A DNA stretch of 64,000 bases, taken from assembly GCF_007829335.1 (NCBI RefSeq), contig NZ_VIWO01000001.1:1488001-1552000 (forward strand), in the 5' to 3' direction. Of this stretch, positions 35,338 through 43,526 are shown piece after piece (positions within the stretch are counted from its first letter, which is position 1; each line of letters starts with the position of its first letter). Under the pieces are notes generated by a model. It saw nothing but the letters and a program-made list of their open reading frames with translations, was not told where the DNA came from and ran no database searches. The DNA comes from Chitinophaga polysaccharea. Lineage in GTDB: Bacteria > Bacteroidota > Bacteroidia > Chitinophagales > Chitinophagaceae. The translations under genes and the position numbers were made by a program.

Positions 35338-36164
35338 TCTTCAGCTGTTTTGAAGCCTGTTTGTGTAAAAACAATTTTCCGTTGTTTATACAGGTTACCG
35401 ATCGTCATTTTAAATGTTTTCTTACTCATGCCAAAGAAATCCTGGATTTCTTCCGGAGTCGATTTATCATGATAGGGCAGGTAACCATCATTTTCCCGGA
35501 GCAGGCGTAATATCTTTTCCCCCTCATCTTCTACTTTGCTGAACCCTGGTTTTCCCACGATCACATCTATTTTATCGTCTTTTATCTGGCGTATGAACCC
35601 GGTCATTTTATCGCCGATTTCAATGGGGCGGAAAATATCGCTGTGGTGGAGGATACCGGTATGCTGGTTGTTGATGATCATCACATAACCGATGTCGGTG
35701 CGGCGATAGGCTACCAGGTTTACCAGGTCTTTTTCTTTGACGGTGAGGTTTTCGTTGCTGAGAAAGCGGTCAATTTTTTCGGTGGCAGCCAGGCGACCCG
35801 TCAGTTCATCGATATATATTTTTACCAGGTATTCCTGTCCCGGTACCATGCGGGTAAGCTGCTGGGACTGGGCTACAAACAGGTCTTTCATGAGTCCCCA
35901 GTCGAGGAAGGCGCCTTGTTGAGTAGCGCTAACGGCTTTCAGGAGTACAATATCGCCGGCAATACCGTAGGGGCGTTGAGTGGTGGCAATGAGGCGATTT
36001 TCAGAATCGTGGTAGAGAAACACTTCCAGTTCATCGCCGATTTTTGTTTCCCTGGGTACAAACCTGCTGGGGAGCAGGATTTCCTGGTCTATGCCCTCCA
36101 GGTATACACCAAAATCAGCTTCTTTTTTTACCCTCAGGAGATTGTATTCACCCACCTTTATCAT
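35334..36164 (-). CDS. cvfB: CvfB-like S1 RNA-binding protein
   Basis: 276 residues with the CvfB layout: three S1-like OB folds ('EYNLLRVKKEADFGVYLEGI', 'GDIVLLKAVSATQQGAFLDW' with 'LMKDLFVAQ', and 'MTGFIRQIKDDKIDVIVGKP') and a C-terminal winged helix ('STPEEIQDFFGMSKKTFKMT'). In Staphylococcus the homologue binds RNA and affects virulence gene expression; in Bacteroidota the role is not defined. It converges with the histidine kinase gene and diverges from the TauE-type gene. Confidence 0.92.
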   Translation of the reverse strand: MIKVGEYNLLRVKKEADFGVYLEGIDQEILLPSRFVPRETKIGDELEVFLYHDSENRLIATTQRPYGIAGDIVLLKAVSATQQGAFLDWGLMKDLFVAQSQQLTRMVPGQEYLVKIYIDELTGRLAATEKIDRFLSNENLTVKEKDLVNLVAYRRTDIGYVMIINNQHTGILHHSDIFRPIEIGDKMTGFIRQIKDDKIDVIVGKPGFSKVEDEGEKILRLLRENDGYLPYHDKSTPEEIQDFFGMSKKTFKMTIGNLYKQRKIVFTQTGFKTAED

Positions 36165-36212
36165 AAAATTCGATTAATTGTCCAGGCTGCAAGTTACTTA
36201 TAGATTGCCGGA

Positions 36213-36241
36213 TTGCGAGAATCATATTCTGCTTACTTTTG
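36213..36241 (+). promoter_or_regulatory. Putative Bacteroidetes promoter for the TauE/SafE gene
   Basis: TACTTTTG (36234-36241) matches TAnnTTTG exactly, and TTG at 36213-36215 lies 18 bases upstream as the -33 part. The leader to the ATG at 36310 would be about 60 bases. This also argues against a translation start at the TTG at 36178, which lies upstream of the promoter. Confidence 0.5.
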
Positions 36242-36309
36242 TAAGTAACAGCTACCCAATAATAACTGTAATTCCAAAAAAGCTGTTTCAAAAACCAACC
36301 GACCATCTT

Positions 36310-37146
36310 ATGACGATTTTATTTTTTACCCTGATTCTGCTGTGCGGGGCCTTTACGGCTGGCCTGCTGGGGTCGCTTACCGGTTTAGGAGGCGGCGTTG
36401 TCATTATTCCATTACTGACGCTGGGATTCCACGTCGACATCCGTTATGCTATTGGGACTGCCCTGGTAGCGTCTATCGCCACTTCCTCCGGGTCTGCCTC
36501 TGCCTATGTGAAAGAGGGTATTACTAATATCCGGCTGGGTATGTTCTTGGAAATAGCTACTACCACAGGTGCGGTGGCGGGTGCGCTCATTGCGGTGTAC
36601 ATGCCTACGAATGTGGTAGCCATTATTTTCGGGCTGGTACTTATTTTTTCTTCCCTGGTGTCGCTCCGTAAGAAAACGCAGTATGCGGAAGACAGTTCCC
36701 AAAGTAAGCTGGCGGCGCAGCTGCGGCTCAATAGCAGTTATCCTTCTGCCAATGGAGCTGTTAACTACCAGGTACATCGTGTACCCGGAGGCTATTTCAT
36801 GATGACTTTTGCCGGTGTGATGTCGGGTTTGCTGGGTATTGGTTCCGGCGCCCTGAAAGTACTGGCGATGGACAATATCATGCGTATCCCCTTTAAGGTA
36901 TCTACTACCACCAGCAATTTTATGATTGGGGTAACCGCTGCGGCCAGCGCCGTAGTATACCTGCAACGGGGTTATATTTCCCCGGGCTTATGTATGCCGG
37001 TGGTATTGGGCGTGTTGGCCGGGGCCTTTGCTGGTTCCAAGTTGCTTACCCGTGCCAACGTAAAATGGCTGCGCATTGTATTCAGCGTTGTTATTGGTTT
37101 TCTCGCTTTGCAGATGATTTATAATGGTATCACCGGAAAACTATAA
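36310..37146 (+). CDS. TauE/SafE (DUF81) family anion exporter
   Basis: 278 residues with about 8 membrane helices. The ATG at 36310 starts the first helix; an in-frame TTG 44 codons earlier would add a charged stretch upstream of the promoter. Family marks are two half-repeats, each with a Gly-rich reentrant motif: 'LLGSLTGLGGGVVIIPLLTL' and 'VMSGLLGIGSGALKVLAMD'. Relatives export sulfite, sulfoacetate or similar anions. It is followed after 3 bases by a DUF1634 protein, an arrangement widely seen for this transporter type, so the two may form one complex. Confidence 0.93.
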   Translation: MTILFFTLILLCGAFTAGLLGSLTGLGGGVVIIPLLTLGFHVDIRYAIGTALVASIATSSGSASAYVKEGITNIRLGMFLEIATTTGAVAGALIAVYMPTNVVAIIFGLVLIFSSLVSLRKKTQYAEDSSQSKLAAQLRLNSSYPSANGAVNYQVHRVPGGYFMMTFAGVMSGLLGIGSGALKVLAMDNIMRIPFKVSTTTSNFMIGVTAAASAVVYLQRGYISPGLCMPVVLGVLAGAFAGSKLLTRANVKWLRIVFSVVIGFLALQMIYNGITGKL

Positions 37147-37149
37147 CAT

Positions 37150-37545
37150 ATGAAAAAATTATTTTCTACTTATTTCCGGGACAAAGATATTCAGCAGCTC
37201 ATTGGCAAACAGCTGCGTCTGGGCGTGATACTCTCCAGTGCGATTGTGCTGGTGGGAGGTATTATTTACCTGGTACGGCATGGGCATGAACAGCCCTCCT
37301 ACGGCAGCTTTACCGGCGTGCGTGAAGGGCTGGACAATTTGCCCGGCATCTGGCAGGGCGTGCTGGAAAACAAGGGAATGAATATTATCCAGCTGGGAGT
37401 AGTATTGCTCATTGCTACGCCTATTATTCGTATAGCCTTTTCTGTTATTGCATTCCTGTTAGAGAGAGATTATCTCTATGTTGTGCTCACCTTAGTGGTG
37501 CTGGGCGTAATTATGTTCAGCATGAGCGGTGGCTTGGCCGGTTAG
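37150..37545 (+). CDS. DUF1634 membrane protein, partner of TauE/SafE
   Basis: 131 residues with three membrane helices ('LGVILSSAIVLVGGIIYLV', 'IIQLGVVLLIATPIIRIAFS', 'LYVVLTLVVLGVIMFSM') and the family start 'DKDIQQLIGKQLRLGV'. DUF1634 genes are typically found directly after TauE/SafE genes, as here with a 3-base gap, so it is likely an accessory subunit. Its own activity is unknown. It converges with the fucosidase gene with only two bases between stop codons. Confidence 0.92.
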   Translation: MKKLFSTYFRDKDIQQLIGKQLRLGVILSSAIVLVGGIIYLVRHGHEQPSYGSFTGVREGLDNLPGIWQGVLENKGMNIIQLGVVLLIATPIIRIAFSVIAFLLERDYLYVVLTLVVLGVIMFSMSGGLAG

Positions 37546-37547
37546 GG

Positions 37548-38909
37548 CTACAGGCTTACCGCTACCACCGTAGCTATTTTATCAGGTGCCTGTGCAGGGA
37601 GATCAATGATGAGCTCATCTGCACTGGCACTGGTAGAGAGGGTTTGTCCGCCTGCCAGCAGCCTGGCATTGCGTACTTTCTCTTTAATACCGGGTACATG
37701 TAGTTTTCCATCGGCCGGCCAGTCGAATATGTGGAGATAGAGGATGGTACTGTTATCCTTCTTTTTCTGCGTACAGCGGCCCCAGGGCAAAGGGGGCAGC
37801 GGGCTGCCCTGTGTGCCGTAGATGGCTTCTCCGTTTACCTTCATCCATTGTCCTATGCCTTTCAATGCGGTAAGACTTCCTTCGGGGAAGGCGCCGGTAG
37901 CATCGGGGCCTACATTCAGGAGGTAGTTCCCATTTTTAGAAGCGATATCTACCAGGTTACGTATAAGCGTTTCCGTGCTTTTCCATTTGTGGTCGTAGCT
38001 TTTATAGCCCCATGTACCATTCATGGTCATGCAGGTTTCCCAGTCGCGCCCATCCAGCTCGGCGGGAGAGGGGATTTTTTGTTCCGGTGTTTTATAGTCG
38101 CCCGGAAAATTGGGACGTTTGAGGCGGTCGTTTGTAATGATATTGGGTTGCAGGGCCAATACAGCCTGCAGTTTTTCCGCATATTCATCCGTCATGTTGG
38201 TAGGCGTATCCCACCAGAGCACGGCTACCTCGCCGTAGTTGGTGAGGAGTTCTTTTACCTGTGGCACGGCTACCTTATCTATGTATTCTGACATGGAAGC
38301 GGTGGTTTGGGCGGGATCCCAGTGACCGCTGTGTTCCATCGTATAGGCATCTATGCGGGCAGAGTCGGGATTGGGCCAGCCTTCCGTAGCAATTTTGCGG
38401 GCGGCGGCGCCACCGGGGTTGTTCCAGTCCTGCGCCTGTGAGTAATAGAAGCCGAGTTTGAGGCCGTATTTCTTACAGGCGGCGGCCAGTGGTTTCAATA
38501 TATCTTTTCCATACGGCGTGGCATCTACGATGTTCCATTTGCTGGCGTTGGATTTAAACATGGCAAATCCGTCGTGATGTTTGGCGGTGATCACGATGTA
38601 TTTCATGCCCGCGTCTTTGGCGGTTTTCACCCAGGCATCTGCATCATACTTAGTGGGATTGAACTGACGGGCGTATTGCTGATAGGTAGCTACAGGGATT
38701 TTTGCGCGATTCATGATCCATTCTCCGCCGCGGCCCACCTGTTGGCCCTTATATACGCCGCCGGGTACGGCATAATCGCCCCAGTGGATGAACATGCCGA
38801 AGCGTGCGTTGCGCCACCATTGCATGCGCTGATCATGCGATGGCGTGGTTTGGGCAAACAATTGGGTGGCGACAAGTAATACAATGATTAAGTGGAATAC
38901 TTTTCTCAT
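37548..38909 (-). CDS. GH29 alpha-L-fucosidase, secreted
   Basis: 453 residues from the ATG at 38909, which begins a signal peptide ('MRKVFHLIIVLLVATQLFAQ'); an upstream in-frame ATG would place 33 unlikely residues before it and span the operator. GH29 marks: 'WWRNARFGMFIHWGDYAVPG', 'KYIVITAKHHDGFAMFKS', 'LGFYYSQAQDWN' and 'EVAVLWWDTPTNM', whose Asp is the probable nucleophile, then 'NYLLNVGPDATGAFPE'. It removes terminal alpha-L-fucose from glycans in the periplasm or at the surface. It is not next to a SusC/D pair; a perfect LacI-type operator lies just upstream. Confidence 0.94.
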   Translation of the reverse strand: MRKVFHLIIVLLVATQLFAQTTPSHDQRMQWWRNARFGMFIHWGDYAVPGGVYKGQQVGRGGEWIMNRAKIPVATYQQYARQFNPTKYDADAWVKTAKDAGMKYIVITAKHHDGFAMFKSNASKWNIVDATPYGKDILKPLAAACKKYGLKLGFYYSQAQDWNNPGGAAARKIATEGWPNPDSARIDAYTMEHSGHWDPAQTTASMSEYIDKVAVPQVKELLTNYGEVAVLWWDTPTNMTDEYAEKLQAVLALQPNIITNDRLKRPNFPGDYKTPEQKIPSPAELDGRDWETCMTMNGTWGYKSYDHKWKSTETLIRNLVDIASKNGNYLLNVGPDATGAFPEGSLTALKGIGQWMKVNGEAIYGTQGSPLPPLPWGRCTQKKKDNSTILYLHIFDWPADGKLHVPGIKEKVRNARLLAGGQTLSTSASADELIIDLPAQAPDKIATVVAVSL

Positions 38910-38930
38910 AACTTTTGTGGATATTATAAA

Positions 38931-38950
38931 TAATGCAAACGTTTGCATTA
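38931..38950 (-). promoter_or_regulatory. Perfect 20-bp palindromic LacI-family operator before the fucosidase
   Basis: TAATGCAAACGTTTGCATTA is a perfect palindrome with the central CG and the TGCAAACGTTTGCA core typical of LacI/GalR family sites, and it fits the cre-like form TGNAANCGNTTNCA. It lies 22-41 bases upstream of the fucosidase ATG, over the expected transcription start, so a sugar-responsive repressor probably controls the gene. The repressor gene is not in the window. Confidence 0.75.
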
Positions 38951-39067
38951 ACTGGGTAAAAAATAAGCGCATAGCGCTTTTATCTCTCTGTAATACTAAT
39001 ATCCGCAAAAAAGGAAAAGAAAGCTGGATGGATTTTGCCGGAAGGTTATACTTTTTTAACGAAATGC

Positions 39068-39099
39068 ACCTGTTCAGCTAGTTGTGTAGCTGAACAGGT
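39068..39099 (-). terminator. Hairpin downstream of mqo
   Basis: ACCTGTTCAGCT (39068-39079) pairs perfectly with AGCTGAACAGGT (39088-39099) over an 8-base loop. It begins 12 bases after the mqo stop on the minus strand and lies between mqo and the fucosidase operator. No clean T-run follows on either side. Confidence 0.6.
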
Positions 39100-39110
39100 A
39101 CTTAGTTATA

Positions 39111-40625
39111 TTAAGCCATTTCCATTTCGCGCAGTTCCAGTACCTGGGTGGTCCATGTCCGGAGCTCATCTACCATGGCGGGATTATTCAGGAGGGACTG
39201 GCCATAGGATGGGATCATTTTCTTCAGTTTGACTTGCCATGCTTCTGTTTCCACATCTTCCTTGAAGCAGCGTTTCAGGAGGTTGAGCATGATAGATACG
39301 GCGGTAGAAGCGCCTGGGGAAGCGCCCAGCAGTGCGGCGATAGAACCATCGGCAGCACTTACCACTTCGGTACCGAATTCGAGGATGCCGCCATGTTCAG
39401 GATCTTTTTTAATTACCTGTACACGCTGACCGGCAATTTCCAGCTCCCAGTCTTCCATTTTTGCTTCGGGGAAGTATTCGCGCAGGGCTTCCAGTCTGTC
39501 TTCCGGCTTTTGCCTTACCTGGGCAATGAGGTATTTGGTGAGTGGAATATTATCGAGGCCTGCAGATACCATTGGGCGGATATTATTGGCCTTGATAGAT
39601 AAAGGCAGGTCCATGAAAGAACCGTTTTTCAGGAATTTAGTGGAGAACCCGGCATAGGGGCCAAACAGCAGCGCTTTTTGTCCGTCTATCATACGGGTAT
39701 CCAGGTGGGGCACCGACATAGGAGGCGCTCCTACAGAGGCTTTTCCATATACTTTAGCACGGTGCTGTTCAATTATTTCGGGATTATTGCAGCGCAGCCA
39801 TTGTCCGCTTACCGGGAAACCGCCGAAACCTTTTCCTTCCGGGATGTCTGATTTTTCCAGTAACGGGAGGGAACCGCCGCCGGCGCCAATAAATACGAAT
39901 TTTGTTTGGATGGTTTGCTTGTCGCGGGTTTCACGGTTTTTCACCTTGATCACCCAGGAGCCATCGTCGGCTTTTTTGAGGTCGCGTACATCGTGGTTGA
40001 AGTGCAGCGTAACACCCTCGAGTTTTTCGAGGTGGTTAAACAATGCACGGCTCAATGCGCCGAAGTTTACGTCGGTACCTATTTCCATGCGGGTAGCCGC
40101 TACTTTCTGGGAAGGGTCGCGGCCTTCCATCACCAGCGGAATCCAGGATTTCAGTTTTTCCTGGTCTTCCGTATATTCCATGCTTTTAAAAAGATGGCAT
40201 TGTTGCAGGGCTTTGAACCGCTTTTTGAGATAATCCACATTATCTTCTCCCCAAACAAAGCTCATATGGGGAATACTTTGAATAAAGTTGTGCGGATTGG
40301 AAATGATGTTGTTTTCTACAAGATAAGACCAGAACTGGCGGGATACTTCAAACTGTTCTGCAATGTTCACCGCTTTTTTAATGTCTACCGATCCATCCTG
40401 TTTTTGTGGCGTGTAATTCAACTCGCAAAATGCCGAGTGACCTGTGCCTGCATTGTTCCAGGCATCGGAACTTTCAGCAGCCGCCACATCCAGTCGTTCA
40501 AAAATTGCAATGGTTAACCCGGGCTCGAGCTCTTTGAGGAGCATTCCAAGTGTAGCGCTCATGATGCCAGCGCCGATTAAAACCACATCCGGACCTGTTC
40601 CAGCTGTACTCTTGCTTCTAAACAT
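39111..40625 (-). CDS. mqo: Malate:quinone oxidoreductase
   Basis: Membrane-associated FAD enzyme that oxidises malate to oxaloacetate and feeds the quinone pool, replacing or backing up malate dehydrogenase in the TCA cycle. The 504-residue length is standard. Visible: the FAD-binding '[20 protein letters not shown]', '[20 protein letters not shown]', '[18 protein letters not shown]', '[20 protein letters not shown]' and '[20 protein letters not shown]'. It is a single-gene unit with a hairpin after it and a -7 element before it. Confidence 0.97.
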   Translation of the reverse strand: MFRSKSTAGTGPDVVLIGAGIMSATLGMLLKELEPGLTIAIFERLDVAAAESSDAWNNAGTGHSAFCELNYTPQKQDGSVDIKKAVNIAEQFEVSRQFWSYLVENNIISNPHNFIQSIPHMSFVWGEDNVDYLKKRFKALQQCHLFKSMEYTEDQEKLKSWIPLVMEGRDPSQKVAATRMEIGTDVNFGALSRALFNHLEKLEGVTLHFNHDVRDLKKADDGSWVIKVKNRETRDKQTIQTKFVFIGAGGGSLPLLEKSDIPEGKGFGGFPVSGQWLRCNNPEIIEQHRAKVYGKASVGAPPMSVPHLDTRMIDGQKALLFGPYAGFSTKFLKNGSFMDLPLSIKANNIRPMVSAGLDNIPLTKYLIAQVRQKPEDRLEALREYFPEAKMEDWELEIAGQRVQVIKKDPEHGGILEFGTEVVSAADGSIAALLGASPGASTAVSIMLNLLKRCFKEDVETEAWQVKLKKMIPSYGQSLLNNPAMVDELRTWTTQVLELREMEMA

Positions 40626-40647
40626 AACCCCATTTTTATTCGAGGTG

Positions 40648-40655
40648 CAAAGTTA
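40648..40655 (-). promoter_or_regulatory. Putative -7 element (TAACTTTG) for mqo
   Basis: The minus strand reads TAACTTTG, an exact TAnnTTTG match, 22 bases before the mqo ATG. The nearest TTTG-like -33 candidate is about 25 bases upstream, longer than the usual 19, so the promoter call rests on the -7 box. Confidence 0.45.
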
Positions 40656-40837
40656 CAATCAAAACATTTACGCAGGGTGACAAATTTGTTTCTTTTAAGA
40701 CACTTTAACAATATTATTACAATTCTTTCTGAACGGATTGAAAGATTTGAATTTATAAAAGGGATATATAATTTTATCTTTTGGTTAAACATCTGGTCGT
40801 GAAGTAATTGACTACCCGTAAATATTACTTTTATTTT

Positions 40838-41665
40838 ATGATGAACAGACGTGCATTTCTAAAAGGCGCATCCGCCGCCATCGTAATTTCTGCCTGCGGA
40901 AAAATAGTCACTGCCGCTGCTTCCCGGCATTTTGACAGCGAAACCGTTTTCCGCTTTGCCGTAGGCTCCGACTGGCACTATGGAGAACCGAAAACCCAGT
41001 ACGACCAGTATTTCCAGGATCTGCAATCGGCCTTTAACCAATACCAGCAGACATTTCCCTGCGAGTTTTTTGTATTGAACGGCGACATTATCCACAACAA
41101 CCCGGATTTATTATTACCTGCTGCCGCCAAGCTGAAAACCCTGCATCCGAAACTTTATGTAACCCATGGTAACCACGACATGGTATCAGGTGATGCCTGG
41201 CAACAAGCCTGGGGGCATCCGCTCAATCACGATATCGTAATCGGTAAACAAGTGATCCTGCTGGGAGATACCGCCGATGATAAAGGCAAATACCTTTGTC
41301 CCGATGTGGAATGGTTTGCCCGTAAATTGGAACAATACAAAGCAGCTCCCAATATTTTCATATTCCTTCATATTACCCCGGTAAAATGGACAGACAATGG
41401 ACTGGACTGTACCGAATTTCAATCTCTGATAAAGAAATATCCTAATATAAGAGCCGTGTTCAATGGGCATGATCACGACCAGGACAGCGTAAAGATGCTG
41501 ACCGACTCTAAAATCCCTTTCCTATTTGATGGTCATGTGGGAGGCAGCTGGGGCGTAGGCTATCACGGGTTCCGGGTGGTAGAGCTGAAGAAAGACGGTA
41601 GTTTGCTTTCCTTCATCATGAATCCATTGAAAAGGCAGGACGAAAGGTTTTTTTCGAAAGTTTAG
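40838..41665 (+). CDS. Tat-exported calcineurin-like metallophosphoesterase
   Basis: 275 residues from the ATG at 40838 (or the next codon, also ATG). 'NRRAFLKGASAAIVISACGK' is a twin-arginine signal with a possible lipobox Cys (SAC). The metal-binding motifs of the calcineurin phosphoesterase fold are in order: 'SDWHYG' (DxH), 'LNGDIIHNN' (GD), 'THGNHDMV' (GNHD), 'FLHITPVKW' and 'VFNGHDHDQD' (GHxH-like). It hydrolyses phosphomono- or diesters outside the cytoplasm; the substrate is unknown. An upstream TTG at 40808 would mask the signal. Confidence 0.9.
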   Translation: MMNRRAFLKGASAAIVISACGKIVTAAASRHFDSETVFRFAVGSDWHYGEPKTQYDQYFQDLQSAFNQYQQTFPCEFFVLNGDIIHNNPDLLLPAAAKLKTLHPKLYVTHGNHDMVSGDAWQQAWGHPLNHDIVIGKQVILLGDTADDKGKYLCPDVEWFARKLEQYKAAPNIFIFLHITPVKWTDNGLDCTEFQSLIKKYPNIRAVFNGHDHDQDSVKMLTDSKIPFLFDGHVGGSWGVGYHGFRVVELKKDGSLLSFIMNPLKRQDERFFSKV

Positions 41666-41703
41666 CTATTTTGCCCGTACATTCGGCCCATAAACGAACA
41701 ACT

Positions 41704-42342
41704 ATGCTGGAGGAACTGGAAAAGGACTATGGGTTTACCTATCCAACGCTGTACAAACAACTATATAAAGATGGTATGCTGGACTGGGGCGAGTTTGGAG
41801 AAGGCTGGCTGGACAGGGTATATCCTTCCATCAAAACCGCTCCACCACTGTTGCTATACGCCAACGACCTGGAAATAATGCCGCTCACCACTGTAGATGA
41901 AGAAATGGACGGAGGCCTCCTGTTTGCAGATCCCATACACCGGTTTGTGCCATTTGCCTTCAGCGGCGCCGGTGACTGGTTTGCCTTCTATTTTAATTTG
42001 CAGGAAGGCGATAACGTGCCTATTGTACAGGTATTTCACGATGCCAACGAAGCTTGTATTCTTGCTAAAAATTTACAGGACTTCATATTCCTGCAAATGC
42101 TGGAAGCCGTAACAGACCTGGACCCGAAGCATCCTTCCCTCATTGTGCACGGCGATATGAAAGAGAACTGCAGCAACTTCCTGCGTACACACGCTCCCTA
42201 TCTGACTCCTAAGCAGGCGAAAATTATTAGCGCCGTATACGAAACCGGCAGCTTAACCAGTACTACCCTGCACGAAATTGTAGAAGCGGAAATGAGCTTT
42301 GAATGGTTGGATAGCAGCTTTCCCTACCAGGGTAGAGAATAA
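41704..42342 (+). CDS. SMI1/KNR4 (SUKH)-like protein
   Basis: 212 residues from the ATG at 41704. The N-terminal part 'MLEELEKDYGFTYPTLYKQL' and 'EIMPLTTVDEEMDGGLLFAD' with 'VPFAFSGAGDWFAFYFNL' follow the SUKH fold pattern (acidic N-terminal helix, then strands ending in a 'GD.. ..' segment). SUKH proteins in bacteria are frequent immunity proteins against nuclease or deaminase toxins, but others are housekeeping. The last third ('HAPYLTPKQAKIISAVYETG') is unassigned. It lies 1.2 kb upstream of the RHS cluster, not directly after a toxin, so an immunity role is only a possibility. Confidence 0.82.
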   Translation: MLEELEKDYGFTYPTLYKQLYKDGMLDWGEFGEGWLDRVYPSIKTAPPLLLYANDLEIMPLTTVDEEMDGGLLFADPIHRFVPFAFSGAGDWFAFYFNLQEGDNVPIVQVFHDANEACILAKNLQDFIFLQMLEAVTDLDPKHPSLIVHGDMKENCSNFLRTHAPYLTPKQAKIISAVYETGSLTSTTLHEIVEAEMSFEWLDSSFPYQGRE

Positions 42343-42351
42343 ATTTTTTGA

Positions 42352-42379
42352 GAGGCTGACAATTAGTTAGCCTCTTTTT
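42352..42379 (+). terminator. Intrinsic terminator after the SUKH-like gene
   Basis: GAGGCTGAC (42352-42360) pairs with GTTAGCCTC (42366-42374), including one GU pair, over a 5-base loop and is followed by TTTTT. Confidence 0.82.
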
Positions 42380-42395
42380 ATATGAACCGATACCT

Positions 42396-43007
42396 ATGAA
42401 AAGACACCTCATTTATTTGCTCGTTGCCCTATGTGGCCTGCTGGGCAGCTGCCACACCAAATTACCTGTGAACACAGGACTTCCCATGCTCAGCGAAGGC
42501 GTAATTACATTGAAACCAGATACCATCAGAACATTCCGGCTGCTAAATGAAGATGGCAGTGTATGGAAACAAATCGTTTTTAACGACGGCTTCTCCGATA
42601 GCTTGCTCCTACCCTATGCATCAAAACCGGAAAACTGGCTGCTTGTTTTCAGATGTATTCAGAAAGAACATGACCGGTATAAAGTAATCGTGAATGAAGA
42701 AACCAGTAATATAAAATACATCAGCAGTAACGACTCTAACTTCGTTGCCCAAAGCTGGGAGGAGAACATGCTCCAGTCTACGTTTATAGGCTTCGATGTA
42801 AAGACGAATCCGCTAAAGGAATCACCCCAGGCGTCGGCTGCTAACGTGCCTTACGCGCCGGATGAAGAAGAGGATGTATTCTTCCGCGCGGTAAAGATAG
42901 AAGGCGATTGGGTGCAGGTGAAGAGTAATGATGACCAGGTGATAGGATGGATAAGATGGAAGAATGAAAAAGGGGAGATGCTGGTAGATGTTTTTTACGA
43001 CGCGTGA
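42396..43007 (+). CDS. Hypothetical lipoprotein
   Basis: 203 residues. 'LLVALCGLLGSCHTK' is a lipoprotein signal with the lipidated Cys at about 19. The rest is not recognised: a beta-rich part ('EGVITLKPDTIRTFRLLNED') and a C-terminal stretch ('FFRAVKIEGDWVQVKSNDDQ', 'GWIRWKNEKGEMLVDVFY') that looks like an SH3-type bacterial domain, as in proteins that dock to peptidoglycan or surface partners. It is the last gene before the long gap ahead of the RHS cluster. Confidence 0.8.
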   Translation: MKRHLIYLLVALCGLLGSCHTKLPVNTGLPMLSEGVITLKPDTIRTFRLLNEDGSVWKQIVFNDGFSDSLLLPYASKPENWLLVFRCIQKEHDRYKVIVNEETSNIKYISSNDSNFVAQSWEENMLQSTFIGFDVKTNPLKESPQASAANVPYAPDEEEDVFFRAVKIEGDWVQVKSNDDQVIGWIRWKNEKGEMLVDVFYDA

Positions 43008-43526
43008 TGGTAACGTAGATGGCTATACGATACATGAAAGTATCCATGGGATTTAGAGGGTCATTTGACTGCGAAGGTGCTACGCCAATAGAATGCGTAC
43101 TGCCATTTTACCTTCACAATGCATTCAGTATGCATAATTTACACAAATGTGTTATACAGCGTTATTGGATGTAGTTATATCTTGTGCATTGATTTGAAAA
43201 GAGTTGGTGAAATAATATAATATATTGCATCGCTGACTTTTCGTATACCTTGTCCAGGTAGCAACATCTTAACGCAAACTAATACCAATGAAAGAAACCC
43301 GTTAACCTTAATAGTGCCCCTTGCCTGTGAATGCTTTGCCCTGATACTGTGCTGTGTGGCGATTGTCAATGACTGGCCCTATGGATGAATCTGATTTATT
43401 TATTCTGTCTATAATTGTTATGAACAAATTATACCCTATTACACTATCAGCAATAAACTGACCTCCTGAAATGTATCACTGCCAGCTACCTGGTATGTTG
43501 TATTGTTTTACAGTAATATAGTTTTT
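43008..43526. other. 519-base intergenic region before the RHS cluster
   Basis: No open frame of note, no RNA gene and no perfect TAnnTTTG box was seen. Small features: ATGCATTCAGTATGCAT (43123-43139), a pair of ATGCAT inverted 6-mers, and an AT-rich stretch near 43210-43222. A five-codon frame at 43288 (ATG to TAA) is the only short coding-like piece. The promoter for the six-gene cluster should be here, but its site is not clear. Confidence 0.5.

Noticed and set aside
36178-36309. 44-codon extension of the TauE/SafE gene from a TTG
   Set aside because: The TTG lies upstream of the predicted promoter and the added residues are not membrane-like.
38910-39008. 33-codon extension of the fucosidase gene
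   Set aside because: It would span the LacI-type operator and precede a normal signal peptide.
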